Assembly: GCA_030156255.1 (NCBI GenBank)
Contig: JASGMV010000035.1
Location: 1-42,983 of the forward strand
Direction of reading: 5' to 3'
Origin: Desulfovibrionales bacterium
GTDB lineage: Bacteria > Desulfobacterota > Desulfovibrionia > Desulfovibrionales > Desulfovibrionaceae
DNA: 42,983 bases
Under the pieces are notes generated by a model that saw nothing but the letters and a program-made list of their open reading frames with translations, was not told where the DNA came from and did no database searches. This document shows, piece by piece, positions 16,587 through 24,203 of this stretch. The position numbers were made by a program, and so were the translations under genes. Position 1 is the first letter of the stretch. Each line of letters opens with the position of its first letter.

Positions 16587-17831
16587 ATGGGGCGAACGTT
16601 TCGGATTTGTTGCCGTCCCGGGGACGAAGGTTTGGTTGAAAATCTGATGCGAGCCGAAGGGTTCGCTCCGGAGCCGGACCCATATTTTTCGTTGGCCCGC
16701 GCCGTCCGGGACGAGCCCATTCCTTTGGGGCGCTCCCTCGCCGCGCGTTTCGGGTTGCTGTACGTTCAGGACCGCTCCTCCATGCTGCCCCCGGCCTGCC
16801 TTGATCCGGAGCCGGGCGCTCGCGTTTTGGACGTGTGCGCCAGCCCCGGCGGCAAGACCGGGCTGGCCGCCGGCATGGTTGGGGCCGGGGGCTTCGTTCT
16901 CGGTCTGGAGCCGAATCCTTCGCGCCTCTCGACCCTGCGCCGAAATCTTGAGCGCAACGGGCTCATGAACACGGCGACCATGGGGCTGCGCGGCGAATCG
17001 GACGCCACTCCCTGGGAGCGGTTTCCGCGCGCGTTGCTCGATCCTCCGTGCAGCGGGTGGGGGACGGAGGAGAAAAATCCCAAGGTGCGCGAACTTTGGC
17101 GCGGCAAGAAGATCGAGCCGCTGATCCGCCTGCAGCGCGTCCTGCTGGACCGGGCCGCCGAACGCCTGCCGGCCGGCGCCCGGTTCGTCTACTCCACCTG
17201 CACCACCAACCCGGCTGAGAACGAGGAGCAGACCTCCCGCATTCTGGGGCGAAGCGACTTGAGATTGATTCCGTTGCCGCACCCTTCGGGGTTCGAATTG
17301 AACGAGCCCTGTCTGCCGGAGGCCCAAGGCGCTTTGTGCGTGCGCAGCGGGGAGGGCGGCCAGGGGTTCTACGTGGCCCTGTTCGAGAAGCCGGGGGCGG
17401 CGGATTTTTCGGCGCCGGATATCGAGGAGCTTGATCTTCCCGGAGGACCTCTGGACGCCGAGGCGCTGAACCCGGAGACCATGCACATGGAGGGATTGCC
17501 TCCCGGCCGGTTGTACGACTTCGGCGGGCAGGTCCACTTCGTGGCCGCGGGCGCCGGAGCCTTGTACGGCCTGCGGGGCTGGCGAGGTCCGTTGGCCGGC
17601 AAGCTGCGCGGCGAGGCCTTCTCTCCATCGCCCCATTGTCGGGCCTTGTTGCCCGCGGAGCCCGGTCCCGGGAGCCTCGAGGCGGACAGCCCCGAAACGT
17701 TGCGGGCGCTGCTGTCCGGCGCAAGCTTGCCCGCGCCGCCGGGCCAAGGCCCGGCGCCCCTTTATTTTCAAGGCCTTGGCTTGGGATGGTTGACCAGAAA
17801 AGGCAAACGCGTCGTATGGTCGGGAGGCTGA
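16587..17831 (+). CDS. rRNA (cytosine-5) methyltransferase, RsmB/RsmF type
   Basis: A 414-residue NOL1/NOP2/Sun-family enzyme that transfers methyl from SAM to C5 of cytosine in rRNA. The SAM site is VLDVCASPGGKTG. The two cysteines of the family appear in DPPCSG (release) and YSTCTTNPAENEEQ (nucleophile). The ~130-residue C-terminal region (LYDFGGQVHFVAAGAG... to GLGWLTRKGKRVVWSG) looks like the PUA-like RNA-binding domain of RsmF/YebU, which favours RsmF over RsmB; there is no NusB-like N-domain. ATG 16587 follows AAGGA at a good distance; ATG 16581 directly abuts it and is less likely. Confidence 0.9.
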   Translation: MGRTFRICCRPGDEGLVENLMRAEGFAPEPDPYFSLARAVRDEPIPLGRSLAARFGLLYVQDRSSMLPPACLDPEPGARVLDVCASPGGKTGLAAGMVGAGGFVLGLEPNPSRLSTLRRNLERNGLMNTATMGLRGESDATPWERFPRALLDPPCSGWGTEEKNPKVRELWRGKKIEPLIRLQRVLLDRAAERLPAGARFVYSTCTTNPAENEEQTSRILGRSDLRLIPLPHPSGFELNEPCLPEAQGALCVRSGEGGQGFYVALFEKPGAADFSAPDIEELDLPGGPLDAEALNPETMHMEGLPPGRLYDFGGQVHFVAAGAGALYGLRGWRGPLAGKLRGEAFSPSPHCRALLPAEPGPGSLEADSPETLRALLSGASLPAPPGQGPAPLYFQGLGLGWLTRKGKRVVWSGG

Positions 17832-17887
17832 GGCCGGCCATGACGACGGAAACGTCCGCGGTTGACCATCCGGCGCCGTCCGTCTAA

Positions 17888-17940
17888 AGCAGTCGGACTT
17901 TTCAAAGCCAGACTGCTCTGCAGACATTTCAGGCGTAAAA
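17888..17940. repeat. Intergenic palindrome and REP-like fragment
   Basis: Arms AGCAGTC (17888-17894) and GACTGCT (17911-17917) make an imperfect 30-base palindrome whose centre also pairs (CTTT/AAAG). The adjoining 17921-17940, read in reverse complement, resembles the 42891-42911 repeat (TTTACGCCTGAAATG against ATTACGCTTGAAATG). It probably also ends the methyltransferase transcript. Confidence 0.55.
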
Positions 17941-17956
17941 TTCCATTGGCCGGCGC

Positions 17957-18847
17957 ATGATTGGGGATTCGCAGAAAAATTTCGGCGTCGTCGCGGCCGC
18001 GGCCGCTTTCCTCGGTTGGGGGCTGACGCCCGTCTACTGGAAGCGGTTGCTTTCCGTCCCCGCGATGGAGATTCTTTGCCATCGCATACTGTGGTGCGCG
18101 CTGTTTCTTGCCTTGATCCTTGCGGTTCAGGGCCGGCTCGGGGAACTGAAGCGTTTTTTCGCCAAAAGGATGCTGGGGTGTGTTCTGCTCGCCAGCGCCA
18201 TCATCGCCGCCAACTGGTTTTTTTACATCTACGCCGTGAACACCGGCCGGGTGCTCCAGGCCAGCCTGGGCTACTACGTCAATCCTCTGGTCAACGTCTT
18301 GTTGGCCTGCGTTTTTTTGCGCGAACGGCTGCACCGGCGTCAGATGTTCGCCATCGGCTTGGCGGCCGGCGGCGTGGCGGTGTCCGTGGTCGATTTGGGC
18401 TCGTTGCCTTGGATATCCCTGGCTTTGGCTTTTTCTTTCGCCTGCTACGGGCTGGTTCACAAGATCATGGGCGCCAAGTCCGTTCCCGGGTTGTTGTTCG
18501 AAACCTGTCTGCTGTCGATTCCCGCCTTGGCGTATCTTCATTTTCGTGGGGGCGGGATGCTGGGATGGCTGGCTTATCCGGCCGAAGACCAACTGTTTCT
18601 GATCGGCTCCGGCTTGGTCACGGCCGCGCCGCTGGTCTGCTTCAATTTCAGCGTGCAGCGGCTCTCGCTGGTCACGGTGGGGATCATGCAGTATCTCGCG
18701 CCCACGTGCATGCTGCTGCTCGGCGTTTTCGTCTACGGGGAGCCGCTGCAGCCGGCGCGCATCGTCAGCTTCGCGCTGATCTGGCTGGGATTGGCCGTGT
18801 ACCTGGCCGGCGCCTTGCGCGCCATTCGGCCCGTCCGCTCTGCCTGA
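17957..18847 (+). CDS. rarD: RarD-type permease (EamA/DMT superfamily)
   Basis: A 296-residue inner-membrane protein of the drug/metabolite transporter superfamily. It starts GVVAAAAAFLGWGLTPVYWK, with the family hallmarks ELxCHRIxW (EILCHRILW) and ANWFFYIYAVN. Then GYYVNPLVNVLLACVFLRERL follows, and the second EamA repeat ends QYLAPTCMLLLGVFVYGE. About ten hydrophobic segments are visible. RarD proteins were first linked to chloramphenicol sensitivity; the true substrate is unknown. The ribosome site is weak. It is convergent with the DUF1614 gene 22 bases downstream. Confidence 0.9.
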   Translation: MIGDSQKNFGVVAAAAAFLGWGLTPVYWKRLLSVPAMEILCHRILWCALFLALILAVQGRLGELKRFFAKRMLGCVLLASAIIAANWFFYIYAVNTGRVLQASLGYYVNPLVNVLLACVFLRERLHRRQMFAIGLAAGGVAVSVVDLGSLPWISLALAFSFACYGLVHKIMGAKSVPGLLFETCLLSIPALAYLHFRGGGMLGWLAYPAEDQLFLIGSGLVTAAPLVCFNFSVQRLSLVTVGIMQYLAPTCMLLLGVFVYGEPLQPARIVSFALIWLGLAVYLAGALRAIRPVRSA

Positions 18848-18869
18848 GGCGTCGAACGCCGCCGCCGGC

Positions 18870-19601
18870 TCAGGCCAGCAACACCGCGATGATTCCGGTC
18901 AGGAAGATTCCGTCGAACGTGCCGGCGCCGCCGATGGACAGCACCGGGGCGTTGAGCTGGGCCATGGTGGAGCGGCGCAGCAGATGCAAAACGTCCGCGC
19001 CGATGAGCGTTCCCAGGCTGCCGGCGATGTAGGCCAAATGCGGGGCGATGGCTGGCGGCGCCAGCAGAATGGCCGTCAGCGCCGTGGCGATGGGCGGGAT
19101 GAGCAGCGGGATGCCCACGCCCACTCCCTCCACCGGTCTGGCCAGCTTGTGGGTGACGGCCGCCACGATGGCCACGCTCAAGGCCGTCATGAGATGGGCG
19201 TGGCCCTCAACCATGCCCGAGCCGTCCAGCCGCGAGATGAGAAGCAGCGACAAGAGCGTGGGGATGACGCATCCGCCCACGTTCACGGCGACGACCTGCT
19301 CCTGGAGATTGTCCTGGTTGAGGTCCGGCATGCGCGGTTGCACGCCCCCGTTGATCCGCCAGGTGAAAAACTTTATCGGCACGGGGACCAACCGGCCGGT
19401 CCGGTAGATGGGGATGTTTATAAAGGCCCCGAACAGGGTGAGCAGCAACAGCAGAAATCCTTGGGCCGGCGAGAGTCCGAGTTTGGTGAAGGCCAGAGTG
19501 ATGGCGCCGACCTGGATCAGGACGAAAAGGAAGATCAGCAGTACGAAGAAGACGAGAATGGCAGCGGCGCCGCGGAAAGGATTCATGGGCGTTCTGGGCA
19601 T
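18870..19601 (-). CDS. DUF1614 integral membrane protein
   Basis: A 243-residue polytopic membrane protein. A strongly hydrophobic helix (AAAILVFFVLLIFLFVLIQVG) is followed by LGLSPAQGFLLLLLTLFGAFINIPIYR, a soluble loop, VAVNVGGCVIPTLLSLLLIS, and a C-terminal part with GVGIPLLIPPIATAL and LSIGGAGTFDGIFLTGIIAVLLA. These glycine-rich stretches are those of the DUF1614 family. Function is unknown. The chosen ATG has GAGG six bases upstream; an ATG at 19643 would add 14 residues. Read through on the other strand it is convergent with rarD. Confidence 0.85.
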   Translation of the reverse strand: MPRTPMNPFRGAAAILVFFVLLIFLFVLIQVGAITLAFTKLGLSPAQGFLLLLLTLFGAFINIPIYRTGRLVPVPIKFFTWRINGGVQPRMPDLNQDNLQEQVVAVNVGGCVIPTLLSLLLISRLDGSGMVEGHAHLMTALSVAIVAAVTHKLARPVEGVGVGIPLLIPPIATALTAILLAPPAIAPHLAYIAGSLGTLIGADVLHLLRRSTMAQLNAPVLSIGGAGTFDGIFLTGIIAVLLA

Positions 19602-19759
19602 TGAGGGCCTCGCTTGTTGTTTTCTAGCCATAACGCATAGCAACTCGCAGCGTCGGCGACAACCACGAAAAAGAAAGACGGGAGCCGCGCGCCGCCGGCT
19701 GCGGGCTTGACCCGAACGAAAGTTGAAGGCATGACCCGGCGATGGCCCAACGACTCAAA

Positions 19760-19773
19760 CGGGAGCGCCCGTC
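19760..19773 (+). promoter_or_regulatory. Small hairpin over the rfbA ribosome-binding site
   Basis: ACGGG/CCCGT with an AGCG loop sits directly before the rfbA ATG and includes the GGGAG that would serve as Shine-Dalgarno. It may lower translation unless melted. The stem has only five base pairs, so this is tentative. Confidence 0.3.
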
Positions 19774-20664
19774 ATGAAAGGAATCATTCTCGCTGGCGGC
19801 TCCGGCACGAGACTGCATCCCCTCACTCGCGGAGTGAGCAAGCAGCTCTTGCCGGTCTACGACAAGCCCATGATCTATTACCCTCTGTCCGTGTTGATGT
19901 TGTCCGGAATTCGCGAGGTGCTGATCATCTCCACGCCGCGGGACACTCCCCGCTTCGAAGAGATGCTGGGCGACGGCTCAAGCCTTGGAATCAGCCTTTC
20001 CTACAAGGTGCAGCCCGACCCGGGAGGACTGGCCCAGGCCTTCATTCTGGGCGAGGAGTTCATCGGAGGCGACGCGGTCTGCCTGGTCCTCGGTGACAAC
20101 ATCTTTCACGGCCACGGGCTGTCCACCATTCTTCAACGGGCTGCGTCGCTGGAGCGCGGCGGGGTGGTCTTCGCCTATTCCGTGCGCGATCCCGGCCGCT
20201 ACGGCGTGGTGGAGTTCGACCAGGACATGCGCGTCTTGAGCATCGAGGAAAAGCCGCGGGAGCCCAAATCCAAATACGCCGTGACCGGGCTCTACTACTA
20301 CGACAACAACGTGGTCGAGATCGCCAAGAGTCTCAAGCCTTCGGCCAGGGGCGAACTGGAGATCACGGACGTGAACAACGTCTATTTGCAGCGGGGCGAG
20401 CTGGCCGTGGAGGTGCTTTCCCGCGGGTACGCCTGGCTGGACATGGGCGCCATCGAATCGCTGCTCTCGGCCGGGAACTACGTCAAGGCCATCCAGGACC
20501 GGCAGGGTCTGCTGGTGGCCAGCGTGGAGGAAATCGCTCTGCGCATGGGCTACATTACGCCTGCACAGCTCCGGGAGCTGGCCCAAGAACTCATCAAGAC
20601 CGACTATGGCCGTTATCTGCTGGACGCGGCCCGGGAATATGAACAAGGAGGATCGCCCTCATGA
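19774..20664 (+). CDS. rfbA: Glucose-1-phosphate thymidylyltransferase
   Basis: A 296-residue RmlA/RfbA that makes dTDP-glucose from dTTP and glucose-1-phosphate, the first step to dTDP-rhamnose for surface polysaccharide. The nucleotide loop [23 protein letters not shown], the catalytic region GDNIFHGHG and [14 protein letters not shown], and the allosteric-region sequence near [15 protein letters not shown] are all present. The length matches the ~290-residue family. The usual rmlB/C/D partners are not adjacent. Its stop overlaps the ATG of a lipoprotein gene (ATGA). Confidence 0.97.
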   Translation: MKGIILAGGSGTRLHPLTRGVSKQLLPVYDKPMIYYPLSVLMLSGIREVLIISTPRDTPRFEEMLGDGSSLGISLSYKVQPDPGGLAQAFILGEEFIGGDAVCLVLGDNIFHGHGLSTILQRAASLERGGVVFAYSVRDPGRYGVVEFDQDMRVLSIEEKPREPKSKYAVTGLYYYDNNVVEIAKSLKPSARGELEITDVNNVYLQRGELAVEVLSRGYAWLDMGAIESLLSAGNYVKAIQDRQGLLVASVEEIALRMGYITPAQLRELAQELIKTDYGRYLLDAAREYEQGGSPS

Positions 20665-21287
20665 CTGCTCGCCTTCGCCCCTTCGCCTTTGCACTGTCCC
20701 TGTTCGGTTTGCTGTTGGCCGCCGGATGCGGCGGCGGACCGCAGATTCATCCGTTGCGGGAGATGCATCCCCAACCGGCGCCTTTCTCGCTCGTCGCCGC
20801 CACCAACGTGCTCATGAACTATGGAGGCAGCCTGGAGGAGCAGGCCGTGGACCGCAACGTGCTCCCGGCCCAGGAAGCCATCGAACTCATGACTTCCAAA
20901 GGCTACGTTTATGCGCCGAACGGGCCGGTGCGGTACGCCGTCAAGGCCGATATGCTCTGCTACGACCCGCAGCTCGTCAGCACGGTGCATGCGCAGGACG
21001 ACGCTCTGGACATGATGGAGCCCGTGGCGCCGGACACGTTCGCCGAGAGCCTGGACCGGGCCGTGATGGAGGAGACGTGGTACCAGTACCCCCAAAATTC
21101 CGGCCCCGACATGTGCGTGGGCAAGATTTTTCTCACGGTGACCGAGAACACGGGCGAGGAGGAGAAGGAAGTCTTCAAAGGCGGCGTCTATACGCCGGGC
21201 TGTCCCTACGAAAACGACTGCGCCTACAGCGCCTGCTCCAAGGCTCTCTCGGCCAAGCTGCAGCAGGTATTGCAGAAACTTTTTTAA
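20661..21287 (+). CDS. Small lipoprotein of unknown function
   Basis: 208 residues. A lipoprotein signal (LLLAAGC, Cys23) precedes a Cys-containing mature region. Six further cysteines lie in the C-terminal half, around [22 protein letters not shown]. The end is [17 protein letters not shown] do not recognise the family. The ATG overlaps the rfbA stop by four bases (ATGA), so it is translationally coupled to a cytoplasmic nucleotide-sugar enzyme, which suggests a role in surface-polysaccharide assembly, but this is only inference. A terminator follows at once. Confidence 0.75.
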   Translation: MTARLRPFAFALSLFGLLLAAGCGGGPQIHPLREMHPQPAPFSLVAATNVLMNYGGSLEEQAVDRNVLPAQEAIELMTSKGYVYAPNGPVRYAVKADMLCYDPQLVSTVHAQDDALDMMEPVAPDTFAESLDRAVMEETWYQYPQNSGPDMCVGKIFLTVTENTGEEEKEVFKGGVYTPGCPYENDCAYSACSKALSAKLQQVLQKLF

Positions 21288-21310
21288 AGCAATGTCCGCT
21301 TGATAAGCGC

Positions 21311-21346
21311 CGGGGGAAGGGGAACACTCCTTCCCCCGTTTTTTTT
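21311..21346 (+). terminator. Rho-independent terminator of the rfbA operon
   Basis: CGGGGGAAGG (21311-21320) pairs with CCTTCCCCCG (21329-21338) around an 8-base loop and is followed by eight T residues. Its stem resembles the outer part of the 2723-2775 hairpin. Confidence 0.93.
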
Positions 21347-21426
21347 GGGTGCGCGAGTCCCCGTTGCAACGCCATTTCGCAAAAGCCATTTCTGAAATGG
21401 AATTGGGAGGCGCTGCGCGACCGCGT

Positions 21427-23253
21427 TTACTCCTTCGGATTGGAGAAGCCCGGAGGCAGGGCGTCGCCGTCTCCGGCCGGACTGGGCGCGGCCTCCGGCT
21501 CCGAGAAGCCGGGGGGCGGTCCTGCGTCCGGAACAGGCGTGGCGAGTTCGTCGAAACCGGGGGGCGCCTCGCCGGGAGGACTTTCGTTCGCCGGCCCGCC
21601 GTGGGGCGCGCGCAGGCGCAGGTCCAAGCCTTGCATGCGACTGGCCTCGACATAGGAGCCTTGGGCCAGGCGCAAAGCCCCCGACGCCTGCACCTGGATG
21701 GCGCGTTGCGGCCGCACCGGGCAGTGGTATTCGCACAATCCGCAACCGGCGCAACGCTCCTCGATGACGAAAGGCGCGGGGACGGCGATCCCCGGCGTTC
21801 GGCGCAACTCCACGGCGTCGTACGGGCAGACTTCGTCGCAGACCAGGCATTGGCGCCCTTCCTCCCAGGCCAGGCAGGTGCGGCGGAAGATCCGCGCCGT
21901 ACCGAGTTTGGCGTGTTGTTTTTCCCACAGAGACAGAGCGCGCAGGGCCCGGGTGGGGCACGCCCGGCCGCAGACGTTGCAGGCCGGATCGCATGGGCCG
22001 CGCGTTGGCGTCAGCGTCGGGGTGAACACGCCGGCCAGTCCGGCTTGGAGCCAGACGGGCTGCAGCGTGTTGGTGGGGCAGGCGTCCATGCACTGGCCGC
22101 AACGTACGCAGCGCGCCAGAAAGGAGGGTTCCGGCAGGGCGCCGGGCGGGCGCAGCGTGGAGCCTTCCGGAGGGGCGCCGGGTCCGGCCGGCGCCAGGGG
22201 GCTGGCCAGGTCCGTGTAGGCCAGCAGCGCCGCAGAGAGACCGGCCGTTCCCGTCCACAGGAAGGCTCGCCGGGAGGGAGACGGCGGGGCCGGGGCTGGC
22301 GCGGATCGCCGTTCGAGGGCCGCTCCGCTTTCCGCGGCGCGTTCCGATGCGCCGCCCAACAACGGAAACGCGATGGCCTCCACCGGGCAGGCCCGGGCGC
22401 AGGCGCCGCAGGCGATGCACTCGCCGTAGCGGGTATGCAGCGGGTCCGGCGGAATGGCGTCCATGGGGCAGCGGCGTTGGCAGGCGCCGCAGTGGATGCA
22501 AGCCTCGGAAACGCGCCGCCGGATGAGCGGCCCGCCGCCGGGAATGCGCGCGAACAAGGCGAAGAGGGCCCCGGCCGGGCACAGGTAACGGCACCAGAAA
22601 CGCGGCGCGGCCAGCGCGGGCAGGAGCACCGCGGCCAGCATGGCCGCCAGGAAGATTTGCGTGGCGAAGCGGGGGACGGGCAGCGAGGCGTAGGAGAGGG
22701 CGTCCCAGTTCAGCGCGAAGAAAAGCGGCCGGCCCGCATCCAGTCCCAGAGACGCCGCGGCCTTGAGCAGAGGCAACAGGAGCAGGCCGTAAAAACGTGT
22801 GGCCAGGGGGATGGGCGCAGCCAGAAAGACCAGAGAAACGCCCAGGACGGCCGCCGTCAGAATGAGCGCCAGGACGTGGTATTTCGCCATGCGCAGCCGA
22901 CGCCGGGTCTCCGGCCGCAACGCGCCGACGCGGCCTTTCGCCGCGCGGTCCGCCAGGTCCACGGTGACGCCCAGAGGGCAGATGAAGCCGCAGAATATGC
23001 GGCCGGCCAGAACGGCCAGCGCCAGCATGAGCGCGGCTGGCCAGAGGCGCGGGAGAAGGCTCCGATCCGCCAGGGCCGAACCGGCCATCGCCGAGGGGTC
23101 CATGCGCAGGAAGAAATCCGCCCCCTCCGGAGCTGACGCGGCCCAGAGCAGCGCCAACACGAAGAGCAGCAGGCTGGCGCCTTGGACTGCGCGCCGCAGC
23201 AAGCCGGAGGGGCGGCCTCGGAAGAGGGGGCGCTTCCTGCTTTCGTCCGTCAG
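21427..23253 (-). CDS. NapH-NapG-like membrane polyferredoxin fusion
   Basis: About 608 residues. The N-terminal half is a NapH-like membrane part with ~5 helices and two cytoplasmic CxxxCP motifs (FCGFICP, WCRYLCP), then two ferredoxin sets (CIHCGACQRRCP, CIACGACARACP). Near residue 330 a twin-arginine-like segment SRRAFLWTGTAGLSAALLAY forms another helix. After it comes a NapG/MauM-like periplasmic ferredoxin (CVRCGQCMDACP, CDPACNVCGRACP, CLVCDEVCP, CAGCGLCEYHCP). It would carry electrons from the membrane quinol side across to periplasmic clusters. A proline-rich tail with PPGFSEPE-type repeats ends it. A CTG start (23253) overlapping the DUF362 stop fits GGGAGG seven bases upstream. TTG 23202 is the alternative. 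Confidence 0.82.
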   Translation of the reverse strand: MTDESRKRPLFRGRPSGLLRRAVQGASLLLFVLALLWAASAPEGADFFLRMDPSAMAGSALADRSLLPRLWPAALMLALAVLAGRIFCGFICPLGVTVDLADRAAKGRVGALRPETRRRLRMAKYHVLALILTAAVLGVSLVFLAAPIPLATRFYGLLLLPLLKAAASLGLDAGRPLFFALNWDALSYASLPVPRFATQIFLAAMLAAVLLPALAAPRFWCRYLCPAGALFALFARIPGGGPLIRRRVSEACIHCGACQRRCPMDAIPPDPLHTRYGECIACGACARACPVEAIAFPLLGGASERAAESGAALERRSAPAPAPPSPSRRAFLWTGTAGLSAALLAYTDLASPLAPAGPGAPPEGSTLRPPGALPEPSFLARCVRCGQCMDACPTNTLQPVWLQAGLAGVFTPTLTPTRGPCDPACNVCGRACPTRALRALSLWEKQHAKLGTARIFRRTCLAWEEGRQCLVCDEVCPYDAVELRRTPGIAVPAPFVIEERCAGCGLCEYHCPVRPQRAIQVQASGALRLAQGSYVEASRMQGLDLRLRAPHGGPANESPPGEAPPGFDELATPVPDAGPPPGFSEPEAAPSPAGDGDALPPGFSNPKE

Positions 23254-24164
23254 AGGGAGACCTCCCGCACGACCAAGTTTTCGATGTCCATGCGGCCCAG
23301 GCCCCGCTGGTGCGCCAAGCGAATGTACTTCACCTGCTCCGGACGCATGCGGCGCCCCCACCATTCGAACGCGCCCACGGTGTAGGCGTCCGCGGCCACG
23401 AAATCGCGCGAGGCGATGACGGTGTTCTCCCGGAGCACCCGGCCCGGGCCTTGGGGGCCGTTGGTGGAGAGCACGCGGGTGGCGTCCACCACGGCGAGGT
23501 CCGCGGGAATGCGGGTGTTCAGGTCCACGATGGTTTCGTGCAGGCCGCGGCGGTGCATCAGGCCGCGTTCGTAGATGAGGCCCATCATGCCCTTCATGGA
23601 GAGGCTGACGCCGGCGCCGCTGTGGGACTTGGCCACGGGTGCGGCGATGAGGACGTCCGCGCGCAATACGTCACGCATGAAGCGGTTGCTTGTCATGGCC
23701 TCGCCCTTGGGGATGGCCTCCTCCACGAAGAAAGAGGGCTCCTGCAGGGCGCGCACGGAAGTTTCCGGCAGGTCTTGGCAGGCGGCCCGAATGCCGGAGC
23801 GCTCCATGCAGATATCCGCGGAGCGCAGAGGGTTGTCCAGGATGCGGATATCGGCGGCGCCGGCCTCCCGGCACATCCGGGCCAGCTCCCTGACGACCAG
23901 GGGATGGGTGTTGGTGGCGTACTCCGGCGGATCGGCGAAGCTCATGTTCGGCTTGATGACAACGCGTTGTCCGGGTTTGACCACGGTGGACATGCCGCCC
24001 AGCATCTCCACGGCGGCGCGGGCGGCCGCCGCCGGGTCTCCTTTGGCCACGGCGATGTTCGGCGCCTGGGCCGCTCTCGCCAGGGAGGGGGCCAGGCCGG
24101 AGGCGCCGGCGGAAAGCCAGAGGGCGCCGCGCATCTGCCACTTCAGAAACTCTCTGCGTTGCAT
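23250..24164 (-). CDS. TAT-exported DUF362 protein
   Basis: 304 residues. The N-terminus QRREFLKWQMRGALW...ARA is a twin-arginine signal peptide, implying export of a folded, cofactor-bearing protein. The mature part is DUF362: KPGQRVVIKPNMSF, NTHPLVVRELARMCREAGA, APVAKSHSGAGVSLSMKGMMGL, and the late DFVAADAYTVGAFEWWG. DUF362 proteins often occur next to, or fused with, 4Fe-4S ferredoxins; the reaction is unknown. Here the gene overlaps the start of the NapH-NapG-like polyferredoxin, which should be its electron partner. The ATG has GGAGCC upstream. Confidence 0.88.
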   Translation of the reverse strand: MQRREFLKWQMRGALWLSAGASGLAPSLARAAQAPNIAVAKGDPAAAARAAVEMLGGMSTVVKPGQRVVIKPNMSFADPPEYATNTHPLVVRELARMCREAGAADIRILDNPLRSADICMERSGIRAACQDLPETSVRALQEPSFFVEEAIPKGEAMTSNRFMRDVLRADVLIAAPVAKSHSGAGVSLSMKGMMGLIYERGLMHRRGLHETIVDLNTRIPADLAVVDATRVLSTNGPQGPGRVLRENTVIASRDFVAADAYTVGAFEWWGRRMRPEQVKYIRLAHQRGLGRMDIENLVVREVSL

Positions 24165-24203
24165 GGGGGCTCCGGATTGTTTGACGTTGTCGGAGCGGCC
24201 GTC

